Below are positions 5,923-7,691 of a stretch of 7,691 bases of DNA, piece after piece. The stretch's first letter is position 1. Each line of letters opens with the position of its first letter. The DNA is from Aquabacter sp. (GTDB taxonomy: Bacteria; Pseudomonadota; Alphaproteobacteria; Rhizobiales; Xanthobacteraceae): positions 1 to 7,691 of the forward strand of contig JASBUY010000012.1 in assembly GCA_030147645.1 (NCBI GenBank), given 5' to 3'. Both the position numbers and the translations under genes were made by a program. Under the pieces are notes generated by a model that was given only the letters and a program-made list of their open reading frames with translations, was not told the origin of the DNA and made no database searches.

Positions 5923-6261
5923 ATGAAGATCGTCATGGCCATTATTAAGCCGTTCAAGCTGGAGGAGGTGCGCGACGCCCTCACCGGTATCGGGGTTCAC
6001 GGCCTGACCGTGACCGAGGTGAAGGGGTACGGCCGTCAGAAGGGCCACACCGAGATCTATCGCGGCGCCGAATATGCCGTGAGCTTCCTGCCGAAGCTCA
6101 AGATCGAGGTGGCGGTGCCCACCGATCAGGTCGCCAAGGTGGTGGAGGCGATCTCCGGGGCCGCCAAGACCGGCCAGATCGGCGACGGGAAGATCTTCGT
6201 CTTCCAGATCGACCACGCCGTGCGCATCCGGACCGGCGAGACCGACGCCGACGCGCTTTGA
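5923..6261 (+). CDS. glnK: Nitrogen regulatory PII protein GlnK
   Basis: GlnK is a small trimeric cytoplasmic signal protein that binds ATP/ADP and 2-oxoglutarate, is uridylylated by GlnD, and at high ammonium docks on AmtB to close the channel. The 112-aa sequence is full length for PII. It begins MKIVMAIIKPFKLEEVRDAL and has the T-loop with YRGAEY (46-51), whose Y51 is the uridylylation site, and the C-terminal signature TGQIGDGKIFV (83-93). Arg101 and Arg103 near the end are also family-like. It is called GlnK and not GlnB because amtB follows 29 bp downstream; sequence alone barely separates the two. The start at 5923 fits the family N-terminus and has AGGGA seven bases upstream; an in-frame GTG at 5830 would add 31 unrelated residues. 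Control by NtrC and sigma-54 is likely from the upstream element. Confidence 0.97.
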   Translation: MKIVMAIIKPFKLEEVRDALTGIGVHGLTVTEVKGYGRQKGHTEIYRGAEYAVSFLPKLKIEVAVPTDQVAKVVEAISGAAKTGQIGDGKIFVFQIDHAVRIRTGETDADAL

Positions 6262-6290
6262 GATTCCCCCATTCGACGGAGCTTTCTTCC

Positions 6291-7691
6291 ATGACGTTCA
6301 AGACCTGGTCCCGTGTGGGACTGCCAACCCTCCTGGCGGCATCGGCGCTCGCTTTGCCCGTGCTGGCGCAGACCGGCGCGCCGGCGGCCGACGCGGTGCC
6401 CGCCGCCCCGGTCATCAACAAGGGCGACACCACCTGGATGCTGGTTTCGGCAGCCCTGGTGCTGATGATGTCGGTCCCCGGCCTCGCGCTGTTCTATGGC
6501 GGCCTCGTGCGCTCCAAGAACATGCTGTCGGTGCTGATGCAGGTGTTCTACACGGTCGCCATCGTCGGCATAATCTGGGTGGTCTACGGCTATTCGCTGG
6601 CCTTCACCGGCGGCTCCGATTTCATCGGCGGCTTCGCGAAGGCCTTCCTGAAGGGCGTGACCCCGGAATCCGCGACCGGCACCTTCTCGGTCGGCGTGTC
6701 CATCCCCGAACTCGCCTTCGTCGCCTTCCAGATGACCTTCGCGATGATTACGCCCGCGCTCATCTTCGGCGCGTTCGCGGAGCGGGTGAAGTTCTCGGCC
6801 ATCGTGCTGTTCGTGCCGCTCTGGGTCACGTTCATCTATTTCCCGATGGCGCACATGGTTTGGTACTGGGCCGGCCCGGACGCGGTCGACGCTGCCGCCA
6901 AGGCGCTCGCCGCCGCCGCTGACGGCGCCGCCAAGACCGCCGCGCAGGAAGCCCTGGACGCGGTCCTCGCCGATGCCGGCCTGCTCTACAAGTTCGGCGC
7001 GCTGGACTTCGCGGGCGGCACCGTGGTGCACATCAATGCCGGTATCGCCGCTCTCGTGGGCTGCATCATCATCGGCAAGCGCACCGGCTACGGCAAGGAA
7101 GCCCTCTCGCCCCACTCCCTGACGCTGACGCTGGTCGGCGCCGGCATGCTGTGGGTGGGCTGGTTCGGCTTCAATGCCGGCTCCAACCTGGAAGCCAACG
7201 GCCTCACCGCCCTCGCCATGATGAACACGTTCCTCGCCACCTGCGGCGCGGCGCTCTCCTGGATGATCATCGAGTGGCTCGCCAAGGGTAAGCCCTCCAT
7301 GCTCGGCGTCGTGTCCGGCGCGGTGGCGGGCCTCGTGGCCGTGACCCCCATGGCGGGCTTTGCGGGCATCATGGGCGCCCTGGTCTCGGGCCTCATCGTC
7401 GGCGTGGTGTGCTTCTTCTTCTGCACCACCGTGAAGAACGCCTTCGGCTACGATGACTCGCTCGATGTGTTCGGCGTCCACGGCGTCGGCGGCATCGTCG
7501 GCGCCATCGCCACCGGCATCGTGGTGAGCCCGGCGCTCGGCGGCACCGGCGTGTTCGACGACACCACCGGCGCAGTTGCCGAGTACAACATGGCCACCCA
7601 GGTGATCGCCCAGCTCAAGGGCGTCGGCGTCACCATCCTGCTCTCGGGCATCGGCTCGGCCATCATCTTCTTCGTCGTCAACGCGGTCGTC
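6291..7691 (+). CDS. amtB: Ammonium transporter AmtB, 3' end beyond the window
   Basis: The reading frame stays open from the ATG at 6291 to the window edge (467 codons), so the C-terminal tail that contacts GlnK is missing. AmtB is a trimeric inner-membrane channel that recruits ammonium and conducts ammonia through a hydrophobic pore. A signal peptide ends in LPVLA before Q27, as in other proteobacterial AmtBs, and many hydrophobic segments follow. Key positions match E. coli AmtB: W191 (W148), gate F150 (F107) and F294 (F215), D239 (D160), S298 (S219), and the pore twin histidines H247 in GGTVVHINAG and H397 in DVFGVHGVGGIVG. Between W191 and D239 there are 47 residues against 11 in E. coli, an Ala-rich periplasmic insertion of about 36. 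GGAG (6278-6281) lies nine bases before the start. It is co-transcribed with glnK. Confidence 0.97.
   Translation, partial: MTFKTWSRVGLPTLLAASALALPVLAQTGAPAADAVPAAPVINKGDTTWMLVSAALVLMMSVPGLALFYGGLVRSKNMLSVLMQVFYTVAIVGIIWVVYGYSLAFTGGSDFIGGFAKAFLKGVTPESATGTFSVGVSIPELAFVAFQMTFAMITPALIFGAFAERVKFSAIVLFVPLWVTFIYFPMAHMVWYWAGPDAVDAAAKALAAAADGAAKTAAQEALDAVLADAGLLYKFGALDFAGGTVVHINAGIAALVGCIIIGKRTGYGKEALSPHSLTLTLVGAGMLWVGWFGFNAGSNLEANGLTALAMMNTFLATCGAALSWMIIEWLAKGKPSMLGVVSGAVAGLVAVTPMAGFAGIMGALVSGLIVGVVCFFFCTTVKNAFGYDDSLDVFGVHGVGGIVGAIATGIVVSPALGGTGVFDDTTGAVAEYNMATQVIAQLKGVGVTILLSGIGSAIIFFVVNAVV

Noticed and set aside
6126..7481. Open frame of 451 codons on the minus strand opposite amtB
   Set aside because: It lies wholly antisense to a clearly conserved channel gene. 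The product is His/Glu/Gly/Arg-rich without domains, typical of a shadow frame created by strong GC bias at third codon positions.

Overview
The window is GC-rich bacterial chromosome with ordinary housekeeping content. Protein similarity and gene order (dapF next to an mtaB start; ubiquinone hydroxylase, tesB and glnK-amtB in a row) point to an alphaproteobacterium of the Hyphomicrobiales. A Xanthobacteraceae-like genus (Xanthobacter, Azorhizobium, Ancylobacter) is my best guess, but the placement is inference. I see no transposase, integrase, tRNA, CRISPR array, phage gene or composition break.

Layout, left to right. On the minus strand, dapF (lysine and peptidoglycan precursor synthesis) runs to 42, and its stop overlaps the start of a gene that is probably mtaB and continues beyond the left edge. 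A 171-bp divergent spacer with two GC-rich hairpins separates dapF from a plus-strand gene for an exported protein: signal peptide, a long Pro/Ala linker and a C-terminal GyrI-like effector-binding fold. Next come thpR (2',3'-cyclic RNA phosphodiesterase / 2'-5' RNA ligase family) and tam (trans-aconitate 2-methyltransferase), 36 bp apart and probably co-transcribed. tam meets a minus-strand UbiH/UbiF/COQ6-family FAD hydroxylase tail to tail with only 3 bp between stop codons. That hydroxylase diverges from tesB (acyl-CoA thioesterase II) across a 174-bp spacer.

The right end is the nitrogen-control pair glnK-amtB: a PII signal protein and the ammonium channel it blocks. The 256-bp spacer before glnK carries a sigma-54 type -24/-12 element, a 17-bp perfect inverted repeat about 120 bp upstream of the inferred transcription start (where an NtrC enhancer would sit), and two leader hairpins. 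amtB is open to the right edge. Its periplasmic loop before the first pore histidine carries an Ala-rich insertion of about 36 residues relative to E. coli AmtB.

I looked for an undescribed system and did not find one. The points most worth checking are the glnK control region, the AmtB loop insertion, the exported GyrI-like protein, and a hairpin in the tesB leader that could compete for the ribosome-binding site. There is no gene-free stretch longer than 300 bases.
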